DNA from: Polyodon spathula
Lineage: Eukaryota > Chordata > Actinopteri > Acipenseriformes > Polyodontidae
DNA length: 64,000 bases
Direction: 5' to 3'
Assembly (NCBI RefSeq): GCF_017654505.1
Contig: NC_054552.1
Location: 35,035,597 to 35,099,596 of the forward strand
Under the pieces are notes generated by a model that made no database searches, had not been told where the DNA came from, and saw only the letters and a list, made by a program, of their open reading frames with translations. Shown in pieces: positions 25,554-38,160 of the stretch. The position numbers were made by a program, and so were the translations under genes. The number at the start of each line of letters is the position of its first letter. The first letter of the stretch is position 1.

Positions 25554-25612
25554 ATCAATTAATCAATCTATTTTATATAGTGCCTGTCATAGTGGACCAC
25601 AAAGCGCTTAGA
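25554..25612. mobile_element. Dispersed element fragment, copy 1
   Basis: Segment ATCAATCTATTTTATATAG then TGCCTGTCATAGTGGACCAC then AAAGCGCTTAG. A related copy lies at 59118-59193 (TATAGCGCCTTTCATAGTGG, CAAAGAGCTTTACAA). The shared core marks a dispersed, probably retroposon-derived family; no name is assigned. Confidence 0.6.
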
Positions 25613-26390
25613 CTTCTATTATTGGATATCAATATAGAAACCTATCATTTTATGAAATGGATATTACTCTATCACTCCACACACTTGCTTCTGAATGTGA
25701 AATAAAAATAGACTGGAAACAAATCTTCAAACGAACAGGCAGTTTTTAATAAAATATCTCAGCCCTTACCACCCCATGTCCCCCCCTCCCCATTGGTTTT
25801 TGATAACTAGTGTGCATGTTTTAAAAACTGTAAACAAACAGACTTTCTAGTTTCCACCTCTTAAGTACAGTAGTGTGTCTCCTGGAAAATTAAAATCTAA
25901 ATTTTACTTAGTACCTCAGTAACCTTTTCTGAAGCCCTGAGACGATTTCCTTGAAACAGAAGAGGCTTCATCCAGTGCAGGTTTTATCAAAGAAACTCGT
26001 TCATCGCATCATCTCCTGTACTGAAGTTTCTAAAAACAACGCAATACAATCCAGTTCATTACAGCACGAGAGACGGCTACTCAGAATTTGAGTTCCGAGG
26101 AGCCCATGTCTCTACCAGCAAGCGTACTGTACAGGACCGGTTATCACAGGCTAGATAATATTTCTATCCCTCTAACCATAAAAGGAGCCATGTCATGTAG
26201 TTAATCCATGCACTTTATGAATCTGGATCAATAATAGGTTTTCACAGCTGTGTTATTTTGAGTTGATCTGGAAGACAGGCAATGAAGTCTTTTGAAAAGG
26301 ACCAGATTCAGCTGATGCCAATGTGTAGAAGAAACCCGTTGATATAGGTGTTAATAATGCTGCTCGAAACAGTATACAAAGTTGAGTTGA

Positions 26391-26560
26391 GTCCTGTCGA
26401 GCCAGGTCAGTGCTGGCATGAAGCCCTGTCGAGCCGGGTCCGTGCTGGCATGAAGCCCTGTCGAGCCGGGTCCGTGCTGGCATGAAGCCCTGTCGAGCCG
26501 CGTCCGTGCTGGCATGAAGCCCTGTCGAGCCGCGTCCGTGCTGGCATGAAGCCCTGTCAG
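26391..26560. repeat. 32-bp minisatellite
   Basis: About five units of GCCCTGTCGAGCCGGGTCCG then TGCTGGCATGAA, unusually CpG-rich for this spacer. Confidence 0.92.
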
Positions 26561-27675
26561 AACACCAGCTGTGGTATTAGGCCTAATGATTTCTTTAAGG
26601 GAACAATCATTCATCATTAGGCCTTAACTTGTACTGAATGAATTTACAAATAAATATCGTTTGTGCAAACCGACTCATTTGCATGAAGGCAAATGCTGTT
26701 TGGTCTTGTGGTTGCAGCAATACCAATCAGAGCCATTGGGTCTTGGGCACTGACCTTGGTAAAATCACACGACCTTCTGGAAGTGAAAGGTGAATGTATT
26801 AACCAACATTTTTAAATAATTCTAAGCCCTGACAGAATCTGTGAAGAAAGAAGGACGAAGATGTCAATTCAATGTGTTCCAGGTTTGGGTTGTGGCGTTT
26901 GTTTATGTTAATCTAGTCTAGTCTGTAAAAAACAGAACGAGTTAAAAGTTTGAGAAAAAAATGCATCTCGGTTAGTATACCAGCTCATCAGCAATGTGGC
27001 TAAAGAGACTCCACAGAAATCAGGGGACGGAGACAATCCCAGGAGCCCCTTCCATTGTTGCTATGGAAACCAGACTTCCTCCAGTTCTGCTCCACTCCTG
27101 TCAGGTAATCAGAAGGCTGTTTAAAAAAAAAAAAAAAAAAAAACAGACTGTCCAGCCACTGCCCTGTCGCCCAATCAGGAGTTCCTATTCCAGCCCTGGG
27201 GTTGGAAGGATGCTGTGAGCAAAACCATGGCACCTGCGAATGGAACAGAACAACATCTCAATGCACTGTCAAGAACTGGCGTCTCGCTATTTCCATCAGG
27301 CTTCTCTCTGCCATTTCTCATCGAATAACCCCCCAGCAAATTGGACAATTAGAAGCACCAGGCAGTAAACATGTAACCCAAAAACTTCAAGGTACAGTAT
27401 GAGAGAGCTGATCCAAGCCAGCAAATGGAATTACTGCAGACACCTTCTTATTACTTAATAAATAAGACCCAACACAGGGGTAATTACCAAGGATTATACA
27501 ATAGCTATAAAACAAATTACAGGCTTACTGGCAAGCTGGCACCAAGTACAAACCCTGTGCAGCGGACAGCTGGTTACTGTGATCAAGACTTTATAGATTA
27601 GGGCTGATTACTGTGATCAAGGCTTTATGGATCAGCACCAGCATGCCTTTTACTCTCTTCTTTGTCTGAACTCCA
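26561..27675. other. Spacer with a poly-A tract, no gene recognised
   Basis: A 23-base poly-A run at about 27122-27142 may be a retroposon tail. Nothing else is supported. Confidence 0.5.
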
Positions 27676-29137
27676 CATGTTTTTCAAAAGCTCAGGAATT
27701 CCTTGCACTGTATTATTTGTCACTGTATTAAAAGCTCAGGCATGCCATGCACTGTATTATGTCACTGTATTAAAAGCTCAGGCATGCACATTTGGCACTG
27801 TATTAAAAGCTCAGGCATGCCATGCACTGTATTATTTGTCACTGTATTAAAAGCTCAGGTATTCCTTGACTGTATTATTTGTCACTGTATTAAAAGCTCA
27901 GGTATTCCTTGACTGTATTATTTGTCACTGTATTAAAAGCTCAGGTATTCCTTGCACTGTATTATTTGTCACTGTATTAAAAGCTCAGGCATGCCATGCA
28001 CTGTATTATTTGTCACTGTATTAAAAGCTCAGGTATTCCTTGACTGTATTATTTGTCACTGTATTAAAAGCTCAGGTATTCCATGCACTGTATTATTTGT
28101 CACTGTATTAAAAGCTCAGGTATTCCATGCACTGTATTATTTGTCACTGTATTAAAAGCTCAGGTATTCCTTGCACTGTATTATTTGTCACTGTATTAAA
28201 AGCTCAGGTATTCCATGCACTGTATTATTTGTCACTGTATTAAAAGCTCAGGCATGCCATGCACTGTATTATTTGTCACTGTATTAAAAGCTCAGGCATG
28301 CCATGCACTGTATTATTTGTCACTGTATTAAAAGCTCAGGTATTCCTTGCACTGTATTATTTGTCACTGTATTAAAAGCTCAGGTATTCCTTGCACTGTA
28401 TTATTTGTCACTGTATTAAAAGCTCAGGCATGCCATGCACTGTATTTGTCACTGTATTAAAAGCTCAGGTATTCCATGCACTGTATTATTTGTCACTGTA
28501 TTAAAAGCTCAGGTATTCCTTGACTGTATTATTTGTCACTGTATTAAAAGCTCAGGTATTCCATGCACTGTATTATTTGTCACTGTATTAAAAGCTCAGG
28601 TATTCCATGCACTGTATTATTTGTCACTGTATTAAAAGCTCAGGTATTCCATGCACTGTATTATTTGTCACTGTATTAAAAGCTCAGGTATTCCATGCAC
28701 TGTATTATTTGTCACTGTATTAAAAGCTCAGGTATTCCTTGACTGTATTATTTGTCACTGTATTAAAAGCTCAGGTATTCCATGCACTGTATTATTTGTC
28801 ACTGTATTAAAAGCTCAGGTATTCCTTGACTGTATTATTTGTCACTGTATTAAAAGCTCAGGTATTCCATGCACTGTATTATTTGTCACTGTATTAAAAG
28901 CTCAGGTATTCCATGCACTGTATTATTTGTCACTGTATTAAAAGCTCAGGTATTCCATGCACTGTATTATTTGTCACTGTATTAAAAGCTCAGGTATTCC
29001 TTGACTGTATTATTTGTCACTGTATTAAAAGCTCAGGTATTCCTTGACTGTATTATTTGTCACTGTATTAAAAGCTCAGGTATTCCATGCACTGTATTAT
29101 TTGTCACTGTATTAAAAGCTCAGGTATTCCATGCACA
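27676..29137. repeat. 44-bp minisatellite, about 33 copies
   Basis: The longest array in the window. The unit is TGTCACTGTATTAAAAGCTC then AGGTATTCCATGCACTGTAT then TATT. Variant forms (GTATTCCATGCACTG, GTATTCCTTGACTG, GCATGCCATGCACTG) are interspersed. Some units lack bases in the TATTATT segment. Confidence 0.97.
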
Positions 29138-29254
29138 ATGGCTCTTGTGTGCTAGAGCAGTAATGACAGTTTCAGGTGACTAGGTGGGGGAGCAGTTTTT
29201 TCAGGGAAGACGATGAGAAAGTGGTCAGACTGCTTTCTGAACAATGGGACACAG

Positions 29255-29256
<2 letters not shown>

Positions 29257-29304
<48 letters not shown>
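29257..29304. repeat. (GT)n microsatellite
   Basis: About 24 GT dinucleotides. Confidence 0.97.
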
Positions 29305-29308
<4 letters not shown>

Positions 29309-29661
29309 TGAGCTGTGGCAATCTGTGCATTCACGACCAGAAGAGAGCAGAGGTGCTCTAGGGTTTCTTATGTACTGATACAGCTCAAATGTATACATTC
29401 ATTGAAATATATAATGGATGAGTCTTCCGAGGTGAGGAGTCTATGCTAATGCACATAAGTTTCATAATAAAAAGCCAGTAAGTCTTGGTATTGCCAGCAG
29501 GTAGACTGATATTGATGTGCTTACAGATTTTCATGGAATGGCGCCCATATGACAAACTGATCTGAAAGTGCAGTACATTTGTACCAGCAGTCATTTAGAT
29601 GACAGTTTACTACACTAGAAATAGTGTGCAGAACTGAGTGGAGCACATAGCCAAATATTAC

Positions 29662-29770
29662 TAAGAGCACAGCATTGCAAGCTATTTACAAATATCACTG
29701 TAAGAGCACAGCATTGCAAGCTATTTACAAATATCACTGTAAGAGCACAGCATTGCAAGCTATTTACAGT
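29662..29770. repeat. 39-bp tandem repeat, 2.8 copies
   Basis: Units of AAGAGCACAGCATTGCAAGC then TATTTACAAATATCACTGT start at 29662, 29701 and 29740. Confidence 0.9.
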
Positions 29771-30696
29771 TCATTCTGGGGCCAAATTGTCTGGCCCAAT
29801 TGCGCACAATGCCAGGCCACTTTGTATCATTTCTGGAAATGGGTGGCTGGAATTAGAAGCCCAAATCGCAGGTAGATGATTAGCGGGATTAGTGCAACGG
29901 AACTGCCCAATTCATGGCTGTGCAAGAAGAGAATTAACCCCTGAACAGTATGCGGAAAAGTCTACAGGAGTCTACATCACTGCTCAGAAGCAGCCTGCGA
30001 GACAGTCGTAATGCTGCTAATGCAAGTGGATTTTAAAACTTTGGTTAACACTCCTTTAATGCAATCGCCTTGCACCTCTGGAGGCAGTATCTGCATTTTA
30101 ATTCTAACTTGGCTCACCACTGAAATGGCAAGTCCAATTATCACAAAATAATTTGCGATGATAGCTGCAGAGATCCAGGACTGGATACACTGCTACTGTA
30201 CCTTTGCCCTCATAAATGTGATCCCTCCAGGGCAAGGTGTCTTTCACTGTGTCCCTATACCAGGGTGAACTCAGAGAGGACTCTGGTCTCCACTACTGCC
30301 AAGTCTGCGCAAACAGCAGGACCAAGCCAATGACTCCTGTGTCTAGACATCAGCAGAGCTACAGCAGCGTCTCTGAGTAATGCAATGACACGAGCTGAAA
30401 TGACATGATCATGAAGTGAGAGAGCGCATGCAGCAAACAGAGAGTTGGGACAAGTTACTGTGTCTGTCAGTCTTCCAACTGCACAGCTTTACTGCTGAGG
30501 CAACAGCACTTCATGCCAGCAGAATCGTTCCACCAGAACCTGGACTCAGCAATGGTGTTTTCAACAAACAGTGAAACACAGGAGTCAGCTGGGGACAAAA
30601 CCCTGTGTTTGATTGCTTTGAGAAAGTGCACAAGTACAGCTGCGGGGCTGGCAGGCAGGGTACCATATAAACAAAGTGTCCGAATTGGAAATTTTA

Positions 30697-30698
<2 letters not shown>

Positions 30699-30768
<70 letters not shown>
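30699..30768. repeat. (TA)n microsatellite
   Basis: About 34 TA dinucleotides. A candidate KLHL25 poly(A) hexamer lies just beside it at 30775. Confidence 0.97.
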
Positions 30769-30771
<3 letters not shown>

Positions 30772-30774
30772 AGG

Positions 30775-30780
30775 TTTATT
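30775..30780 (-). terminator. Candidate KLHL25 polyadenylation signal
   Basis: TTTATT on the plus strand is AATAAA on the minus strand, about 1.46 kb past the KLHL25 stop. I found no AATAAA or ATTAAA on the minus strand between here and the stop. The downstream side is a TA repeat rather than a GT-rich element, so the call is weak. Confidence 0.3.
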
Positions 30781-32235
30781 GTTAATATTATAAAACTAGA
30801 CAAAGGTTCAGGGTTCATTAAAGCCTCTGTGCTTTTTGTTAAAGCCTCTCTCTCCCGTTCTCTGCTAAGCTTTAAAACAAACATGCACTTTTTTGTTTTG
30901 TTTGTTTGTTTGTTTCCTTTTCTGTAGCTTGCACCTGTGTGTGGGATTTAGAGTGTGTGTGTGTGTGTGTAACCCTGTATCACCCAGGCTATGGAAATAC
31001 TGCAGCAGATTCTCCTAATGCACTGTTTCAAGACTAGACAGATTAAAGCAGCACTCTGTCCTCAGCTGCAGCTTCTGGATCTGGTTTCTCCAAGGGCAGC
31101 TAAGCTGTTCTCAATTGTAATAACTGATGCCAGTCTACACCAAGCAGCCCTAATCAACTCTGAGACTGTACCTGTCCTGGGGGGGTTCATTATAACCCAG
31201 AGACTGGCTCAGCCACCTGCTGCACTGCGAAACTGATAGTCTTAATTGGAACCATGAGATGGTATCAGTTTCTTCAAGGAGTCTGATCCTCACCAGGATT
31301 TCCTGATGTTAACAACATGCCTCTGCTGACTGACTGTCTTCATGAGAACATATAATCAGTATGAAATACAAGAACTTTGTGGGCGGATCTCTAGGGAGTA
31401 ATTGAGAAACAGAGCAGAATACCTTCTCGACAGTCAAACACAAGCAAGGCTTCTTAAAGCTCTGTATATTCTTATCTACAGTAGCCGAGAGCAGGACAGA
31501 AGCCAGCAGTATGTTCACATCACACCCCCTGTGTAACAAACAGGGTTGGCATGAAACATGACTGCCCAGTGCTACTCAGCTTGCCAGCTAATAGCTAAAT
31601 CAGTTGAAAACCCCTGTAACGCAGATTGCTAATCAATGTCTAGCCCTGTCAATAATGATTCCTGGCTGAGGGTACTGCGAAGCATCAGGTCTGGCACAGT
31701 TCTAATGACCACACAACAATCCCTCAACATGTCATCCTGTCTGGATCCACAGTGCCTAACAAGCAGCGTGTCTGTGGTTGCTGGGGGGTGAAACCGAGCA
31801 CCACAGCTATATCCCAAAAGACAAAAACAATGGTGTCATCCTGTAGCAGCCATTAACCTAAAATGGACCATGTTTTTATAACCACTCAGGGATCTCCTGA
31901 TAATCGTATGCAAACATTACAGCATTGCATTATTAATGAAGCATGGAGCATTACAAGCTTCAGCTTCAAAGGGGATGCACAGACAGGAAATTCAGTGGAC
32001 TTGCACGCACTCAGTGAAAATCAATGTTATTATAGAATTAAAATAGTGGAAAGTGTAGATAATAGAATATACTGTATTGAATAAAATATAAATGATATTA
32101 AGTTAGTACGTTTATATAAATGCATGATATACTTTTTGAAATAAAATCAATAAATAAATAACAGTCACTGACGTAAGACAAACTGAATTTACCTTAATTT
32201 GGTTGAATGTTGAACTCCTTGGTGAAGCTCCCGTC

Positions 32236-34005
32236 TCAGGCAGGCAGGTGTTTCCAGGTGCTGACAAACGCAGTAGGAATGAGGGAGTAAGGCACAGTGG
32301 TTATAGTATTCCAGCTGTCAGAGGTAGGGTCGTAGCAGTCTAACGTCTTACAGCGCTGGGTGCCAAAGTAGCCCCCCACCACGTAGAGCTTGTTGCCGGA
32401 AGCCACGGCTTGGCAGCTCATGCGTTTGGAGGTCATGTCCCCGACTCGCGTCCACTGATTGGTCTCACAGTCGAAGCGGTAGGCAGAGACGGCAGTGAAT
32501 TCGGTGTCGCCGCCCATGATGAAGATCTGGCTGCCTAAGACCGCTGCGGCTGTGTATCGCCAGGGCTGGGGGCACTCGGCTGCGATGGCCCAGCGGTTTT
32601 CCACAGGGTCGTAGCACTGGACCTTGGAGGCTTTGTCCCGGTGGATGGTGGTGCCGCCGAAGACAAACAGTTTCAGTTTAGCGCTGACCACGGCCGCGTT
32701 GCTTACTCCGTCCCTCAGGGGCGCCATCATTATCCATTTATTGGTGAGGGGGTCGTACCTCTCCACCTGCTTTAGAGAGACAGAAGGGGAGGCAGGGAAT
32801 ACGCCCACTATGGCTGTGTGTCCACCAACGACATACAAGCAGTTCTCCAGTTCAGCAGAGCCATGGCCAAAGCGAGCGATCAACATAGGGGCGCCTTTAG
32901 ACCACTCTTCGTGAACCGTGTCATAAACCCAAACATCCTTGGAGACACCATTCTCAGACCCCCGCCCCCCTGTTACGTACACTTTGCACCCAATGGCACA
33001 GGCACTGAACTCCTTCCTGGGGCTGGGCAGGTCTGACTTGGGGATGATCTCCTTGGCCTTGTGGTCCACCTGGTAGATCTTGTCGCACATGAAGGTCTGG
33101 CCCCCCAGGATGAGCAGGGTGTGTCCAGCCATGCGGGGGCGGGCGCAGGTGCTGGTGACCACTCCATCATTCTGAAGGATCTTCTTCTTGCACTGGACAG
33201 CCTCTTCCACAATCTGCCGACTCCTCTTGTCTGAGAGCACCAGCTCCTCGCAGGCCACCGTCTCGATCAGGTACTCAGAAGGCAGCAGGGCCAGGCGGAT
33301 CACACTAAGGAGTTCTGGGAGGTGGTCTTTCCTGCTGTCCAGGTCACAGCGGACCCAGCGGATGACGGCATGGTAGACTATTTGCTCATCCTCGATCGCC
33401 AGCTCGTCACTGAGGATGAGATCCAAGAGCTTGTCCTTGGAGAGTCCATAGAAGTCCTCTGTGTCCTTCACAGCCTCAAAGTTTACCAGGCACATCCTCC
33501 AGGAGAGCTCGTAGAGGCGCTTGCACTGGTGGGCGTCCGACAGCAGCATCATGCCGAGGCAGTTGGAGGAGTGCAGGTTCTTCTCCAAGAACTCAGCCGC
33601 TGCATCCCGGATGTCGTGGAACTGGAGCATGTCACCGGCCTCCAGTAGGGACTCCGCATTCTCCTCGTTGATGACGACCCGCGAGGAGTAGGCAAAGTCC
33701 AGCAGCAGCTCCAGCACCTCGGGGTGCACGCTGTCGTGGAAGTTCACCTCGCTGTCCAGGCTCTCGCGCAGACCCCCGCTGAACATGGCCTCGAAGTAGT
33801 GGCTGCAGGCAGCCAGCACAGCGCGGTGGCAGGAGAAGGAGCGCTCGCCCGCCCACAGGGTGACGTCAGTGAACATGCACTGCTTGCGCAGGGTGTTGAG
33901 GTGGGTGAGCACGCTGTCCGGGTGCGAGGGCTTGTGGAACAAGGAGATGTTCATAGAGCCTGTGCTGGAGCGGGACTTGCGGTTCTCGTGCATGCTGACA
34001 GACAT
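32236..34005 (-). CDS. KLHL25: KLHL25: BTB-BACK-Kelch substrate adaptor of CUL3 ubiquitin ligase
   Basis: One intronless open frame of 589 codons plus TGA. It starts MSVSMHENRKSRSSTGSMN and ends STWKHLPA, the same length and ends as vertebrate KLHL25 (ENC2) as I recall it. The BTB domain spans about residues 45-115 (CMFTDVTLWAGERSFSCHRA), followed by BACK to about 250, then six Kelch repeats from about 295 to 585 (for example LLILGGQTFMCDKIYQVD, VYVTGGRGSENGVSKDVWVY, LYVVGGYFGTQRCKTLDCYD). The family bridges CUL3 to substrates; KLHL25 has been linked to turnover of hypophosphorylated 4E-BP1 and of ACLY. The start is preceded by an acceptor TTTTTTTTTTAG at 34049-34060, so the coding exon is spliced to an upstream non-coding exon. 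ENC1 is the closest paralogue but fits less well. No disruption was seen. Confidence 0.97.
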   Translation of the reverse strand: MSVSMHENRKSRSSTGSMNISLFHKPSHPDSVLTHLNTLRKQCMFTDVTLWAGERSFSCHRAVLAACSHYFEAMFSGGLRESLDSEVNFHDSVHPEVLELLLDFAYSSRVVINEENAESLLEAGDMLQFHDIRDAAAEFLEKNLHSSNCLGMMLLSDAHQCKRLYELSWRMCLVNFEAVKDTEDFYGLSKDKLLDLILSDELAIEDEQIVYHAVIRWVRCDLDSRKDHLPELLSVIRLALLPSEYLIETVACEELVLSDKRSRQIVEEAVQCKKKILQNDGVVTSTCARPRMAGHTLLILGGQTFMCDKIYQVDHKAKEIIPKSDLPSPRKEFSACAIGCKVYVTGGRGSENGVSKDVWVYDTVHEEWSKGAPMLIARFGHGSAELENCLYVVGGHTAIVGVFPASPSVSLKQVERYDPLTNKWIMMAPLRDGVSNAAVVSAKLKLFVFGGTTIHRDKASKVQCYDPVENRWAIAAECPQPWRYTAAAVLGSQIFIMGGDTEFTAVSAYRFDCETNQWTRVGDMTSKRMSCQAVASGNKLYVVGGYFGTQRCKTLDCYDPTSDSWNTITTVPYSLIPTAFVSTWKHLPA

Positions 34006-34048
34006 GGTTCCAGTCCCTCCGTGGATTGCCTATTCCCTATTTCACTAA
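34006..34048 (-). other. KLHL25: KLHL25 5' UTR part of the coding exon
   Basis: Forty-three bases lie between the acceptor AG (plus-strand CT at 34049-34050) and the ATG. The long minus-strand T tract upstream of the AG is a strong polypyrimidine tract. Confidence 0.7.
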
Positions 34049-34060
34049 CTAAAAAAAAAA

Positions 34061-37000
34061 GAAGAATTAAAATATATTTTAGTTTCTTTGAACCCAATAT
34101 TTTCCAATCCAAGGATTTTTATTACACTGGGATTTTGTAGATATAGATCTGCTTAAGCCTCAAAGTTGAGGGGAAAAAAAATAACACTGTTGAAATATGT
34201 CAAACAAAGATATAAACTGATTCCACTCTCTTTTCCATTAACGACTTGTGCTGAGACACATGCAGCTTTTTTTCTCATTAATTTAAGAGCAGTTGGTGTC
34301 TCTCTGCCCCACATTTACTGTTCAAATGCATTTTGGCAGATCTATACATAAACCCAGGAGAACACAGGTGAAGGCAATTACTTCAGTTCAATCAAATAAT
34401 GAGACAGCAGAGTACTGCCCAGTGCAGCTTGATAGCAGGCCTGATATCACACTGCAGAACAAAGACCTTTAAATGGAAACAAGTAATCCCAGGTTGAACA
34501 GCCGCTTGCTGCACAAGAGAAAGAGTGTCTCAAAAAGAAGCACACCATTGCTTATACAGTCCAATCCACTGTGGGGCTGAACCGTGACTCTCAAACATCA
34601 TTCACGGTGCTCCAACTGGGGGACCGGGTTAAAACAGCAATGATCAAAGCCAATCAGATCTCTCTCATAGACGATTACTGCTAAGCTTACAAATGTTGTA
34701 ACACTCACTTTAAAAGTTCAAATGTAATATTGCTTATGCTGAGAAACACATTAGGAAATGCAAAATGCTTAAGCGTTGCCATGCACTCTAGCCCTGGTTA
34801 ATACTATGTAAAGCAGTTTGCACGGGTAGTGTTGTCATGCACTCTAGCCCTGGTTAATACTATGTAAAGCAGTTTGCACGGGTAGTGTTGTCATGCACTC
34901 CAGCCCTGGTTAATACTATGTAAAGCAGTTTGCACGGGTAGTGTTGTCATGCACTCTAGCCCTGGTTAATACTATGTAAAGCAGTTTGCACGGGTAGTGT
35001 TGTCATGCACTCTAGCCCTGGTTAATACTATGTAAAGCAGTTTGCACGGGTAGTGTTGTCATGCACTCTAGCCCTGGTTAATACTATGTAAAGCAGTTTG
35101 CACGGGTAGTGTTGTCATGCACTCCAGCCCTGGCTGATGCTTCGTAAAGGGAGCTCTTCTTTCGCAACACAATACGCCATCCTCTTCCTGTGCTTTCACA
35201 AACACACGGAGATTCTCCGCTCTATAGGCTGTGTTTGCTTTCCTACAGAGCCTCTGCATGCCTTGCACTACTGAAATGTTTCATTAGTGATTCTTTCTTA
35301 GAAGAGGAACAGCCCGCTATAAAAATCAGTATTCCTGGCAATTTGTGGCCCTGCTTGCCTATAATAACCGCAGCGCATTAGCCTTGTTGGCACATTGCTG
35401 GCTGTTAAAAATACAGACGGTTTGCAACAAAGCAGCACACCATAAACTGAACTGCACTGAATCATGCCAAACACAGAAAAAGACATTTGGTGATGCATGC
35501 AGGGTGTGGGAATCGAGCTAGGGGAACTGAACTGAAGGGGACTGGGTGAGGTGCAAGTACTTATGTGTACAAGGAGAACAACACAGAATGCTAGATTTGA
35601 ATATGAATGGTCTATGGTTTTGAGTAAAGCCTTTAACAGCAAGACAGCAGACAAGACTTAACTTTGCACAAGCCACTGGATTTGTGCTGAACTTCATGGG
35701 CCCTTCAGTTGGAGTAGCTCAGTGCATTTTAGTTTGGGATTTCAATGTGGGAGGGTGGCGTGCACACCGTCAGCAGGAAGAATGACAAAGGGCAAACATT
35801 GCTCAGGGGTTACAATGCAGGGATCCAGCACAAAAGGTATATTGTGATGGTAAAGGCAGGTTGGGATTGGGATGTGAATATCCTGCACCACTTACGCCGG
35901 CAGAAACTGCTGACCCAGGGGCAGGCATTGACAGTGAAGAGATGTGGGGGAGCCTGCATCTGCTCCCGTCCCGCCTCTTCAGGAGAGGTCCTTCTACAGT
36001 ATAGGCTGTGCTGTTTGAGGAGTCCTACGATGCAAAATGGGAAAACTGGCCGTGGTTACTGGGATAAAGTGAAAATATCTGAATAGATTGCATCGTTCTT
36101 TCATTGACTCAATCTATACACTACCTTGTGTACCTTTCTTTTGCTGCTTGCTGTACAGCTGACTAGCAGCAATTTGACACATGCTTCTCAAAACAAAATA
36201 TACTGACAAAAAATGTGCACAGCTTGTTTCTGTATAGAACCAGACAACTGTTTGCTTGCCAGCAGTGCACAAACGGTCATGCATGCACACAGCATACCAA
36301 AATCTTCCTTCTTTTATGTGCACTCTGATGACACCTATTTATTAATTGCAGTTTCTCAGTAACACTGAGGCAATAGTCGTTTAAGTTACTTCAGCTCTCT
36401 GTCTGTTATTTTGAGTAAACACCTTGTCTCGCCTTTCCAGAGCAGCTGAGAAACCTCCTTTCATGAGAGGTATTGGTATTCTTGTGAGTCCTTCCTCCAG
36501 AGTTCAGCTTTCCATCCCTTCTCCAGGACTGACAAAGAACAATGGCCACTTTCTACCAGTTTGTGGTGCTGAATGAATCACCAGCTGGCTGAATAAATAA
36601 GTGCTTCCCTCAATCTCCTGGAAGCAGGGGACCGGCAAGTGGGTCTCACAGATCATCTTGCAAAGGGGTGGGTGCCACAGACAAGAACCTGCTTCTAATC
36701 CTAAAGGTTATGCCTGGCTTTGAACTTAACCACGTTACCACCTGGCACGCTAGTCACTCTAGATCCAAGCAAACCTCAAGCATATAGAAATAAAGCAGAA
36801 AAGTAAAGCAATGTTATCAAAACACACAACAGTGAGCTATTGGGTACTGGATAACATCACCAAAAGCAAAAGACTAAACTCACAATAAAAGGTACACACC
36901 TGCACCACAGGAATGCCCTGCTGCACCCACAATAACACATTGTTTTCTACAATGAGACCACGTCATTGTGGCTCAGTTTCTAGATCATAAAGCCTCTTGA

Positions 37001-37847
37001 CGGTACTCACTACAACTGTCCCCAATTCTCATTACAGTATGTTTTTAAGTACAGAAGCGTGAAATACAATGCTGAACACAAACAGCTGGAGCAGTTAATG
37101 GACCCACTGCATTAGACTAATCTCCAAGAGCTAGCCTAGGCTTTGGGAAATTAATAATCTTTGAAATTACTTTGAAAATCAATGTTTTAAAAGTCACTTG
37201 CTATTAGAACCCCTTTCCCTTCCCCTAAAACGAAGGTAATCAAGTAAGGATATGTTGCTGACCTGAAGAACATGAACTGCTGACTCGAATACGATTTACA
37301 GGCGTGTTTTCTTGTCTAAACCCCCACAGGAGACCGGTATCAAAGGCTCTTGAAATGCTCCCGTTTGCTAGCTGTACTCACGGCACCCTGTACTGCATCT
37401 GAGAGTGTGTAAGGCGGGCAACATTGAGATATACGAGGCACGGTTCACTGAGTGCTACACTGTCAATATAATACTGGAATACTTCAAAATATTATTGTAG
37501 CTACTGTGCCAAAAGAAGTCAGTGTACGAAAGAAAAACAAAAAAGTGCAAATTAAAATACAATACACGAGTCCACTGGTTCGACAGAACCTCCTCTTTCA
37601 TCTGTACGTTAGAACTCCCGTCCCAGTCTGTGATGTACTACAGTTCACACAAATCCTTAAAAATCAAAACAAAAACAAACTAGAAGAACAAACACACAAA
37701 TAACTTCATATGTTGTAAGTTTTTCATGCTTCTAAACTACATCTTAACGCGGCATAACTCTTGCAACTACTTTCTCAATTAAAACCGAAATAGCTACACT
37801 AAACTCATGAAGTAAACACGCTGCAAGACTACGTTCAGCATACTTAC
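34061..37847 (-). other. KLHL25 intron 1 (inferred)
   Basis: Runs from the donor GTAAGTATG (minus strand, 37847 downward) to the acceptor near 34050. It contains the 56-bp array at 34789-35145 and otherwise nothing recognisable. Confidence 0.55.
34789..35145. repeat. 56-bp minisatellite in KLHL25 intron 1
   Basis: Six full units and a decayed seventh start at 34789 and every 56 bases: TAGCCCTGGTTAATACTATG, TAAAGCAGTTTGCACGGGTA, GTGTTGTCATGCACTC. Almost the only internal variant is TAGCCC versus CAGCCC. Confidence 0.95.
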
Positions 37848-37895
37848 AGAGCAAAGCCGGCGCTACACACACAGCGCAGTCGATAACAGCCCCTG
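37848..37895 (-). other. KLHL25 non-coding first exon (inferred)
   Basis: On the minus strand CTTTGCTCT|GTAAGTATG gives a near-perfect donor at 37847. A TATA box sits at 37920-37927, placing the start of transcription near 37890-37895, so the exon would be about 45-50 bases. The 5' end is an estimate. Confidence 0.5.
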
Positions 37896-37917
37896 GACCG
37901 CAGGGCGCTTCATCGCT

Positions 37918-38160
37918 TACTTTTATACTTTCTGTGCTTGTCGCTTTACTTTCTCTCTCAACTCAATTGAGTTGCGCGTCATCTGCCACACAGCGAAACT
38001 GCAGCACTGCCAGACCCGGGGCGGGGCTAGGGTTGTGTCTCTGTCGTGCGTGAACCAACCGAAACACACCTTTTCGTGTTACGTTTAAATATGACCAATG
38101 GAAATCGAGTTTCCTGACACAAGGCCGAAAGTTTGTTTGAAACGAGCAGACCAATCAGAG
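37918..38160 (-). promoter_or_regulatory. KLHL25 promoter: TATA box, GC box, two CCAAT boxes
   Basis: Minus-strand TATAAAAG lies at 37920-37927. Upstream are a GC box (GGGGCGGGGC, 38018-38027) and CCAAT motifs at 38095-38099 (GACCAATGG) and 38151-38158 (GACCAATCAGAG, a good NF-Y site). These lie in a locally GC- and CpG-richer stretch. The spacing to the inferred first exon is typical of a vertebrate promoter. Confidence 0.6.

Noticed and set aside
32624..34140. Plus-strand frames of 60-138 residues over KLHL25
   Set aside because: Antisense shadows of the GC-rich KLHL25 coding exon.
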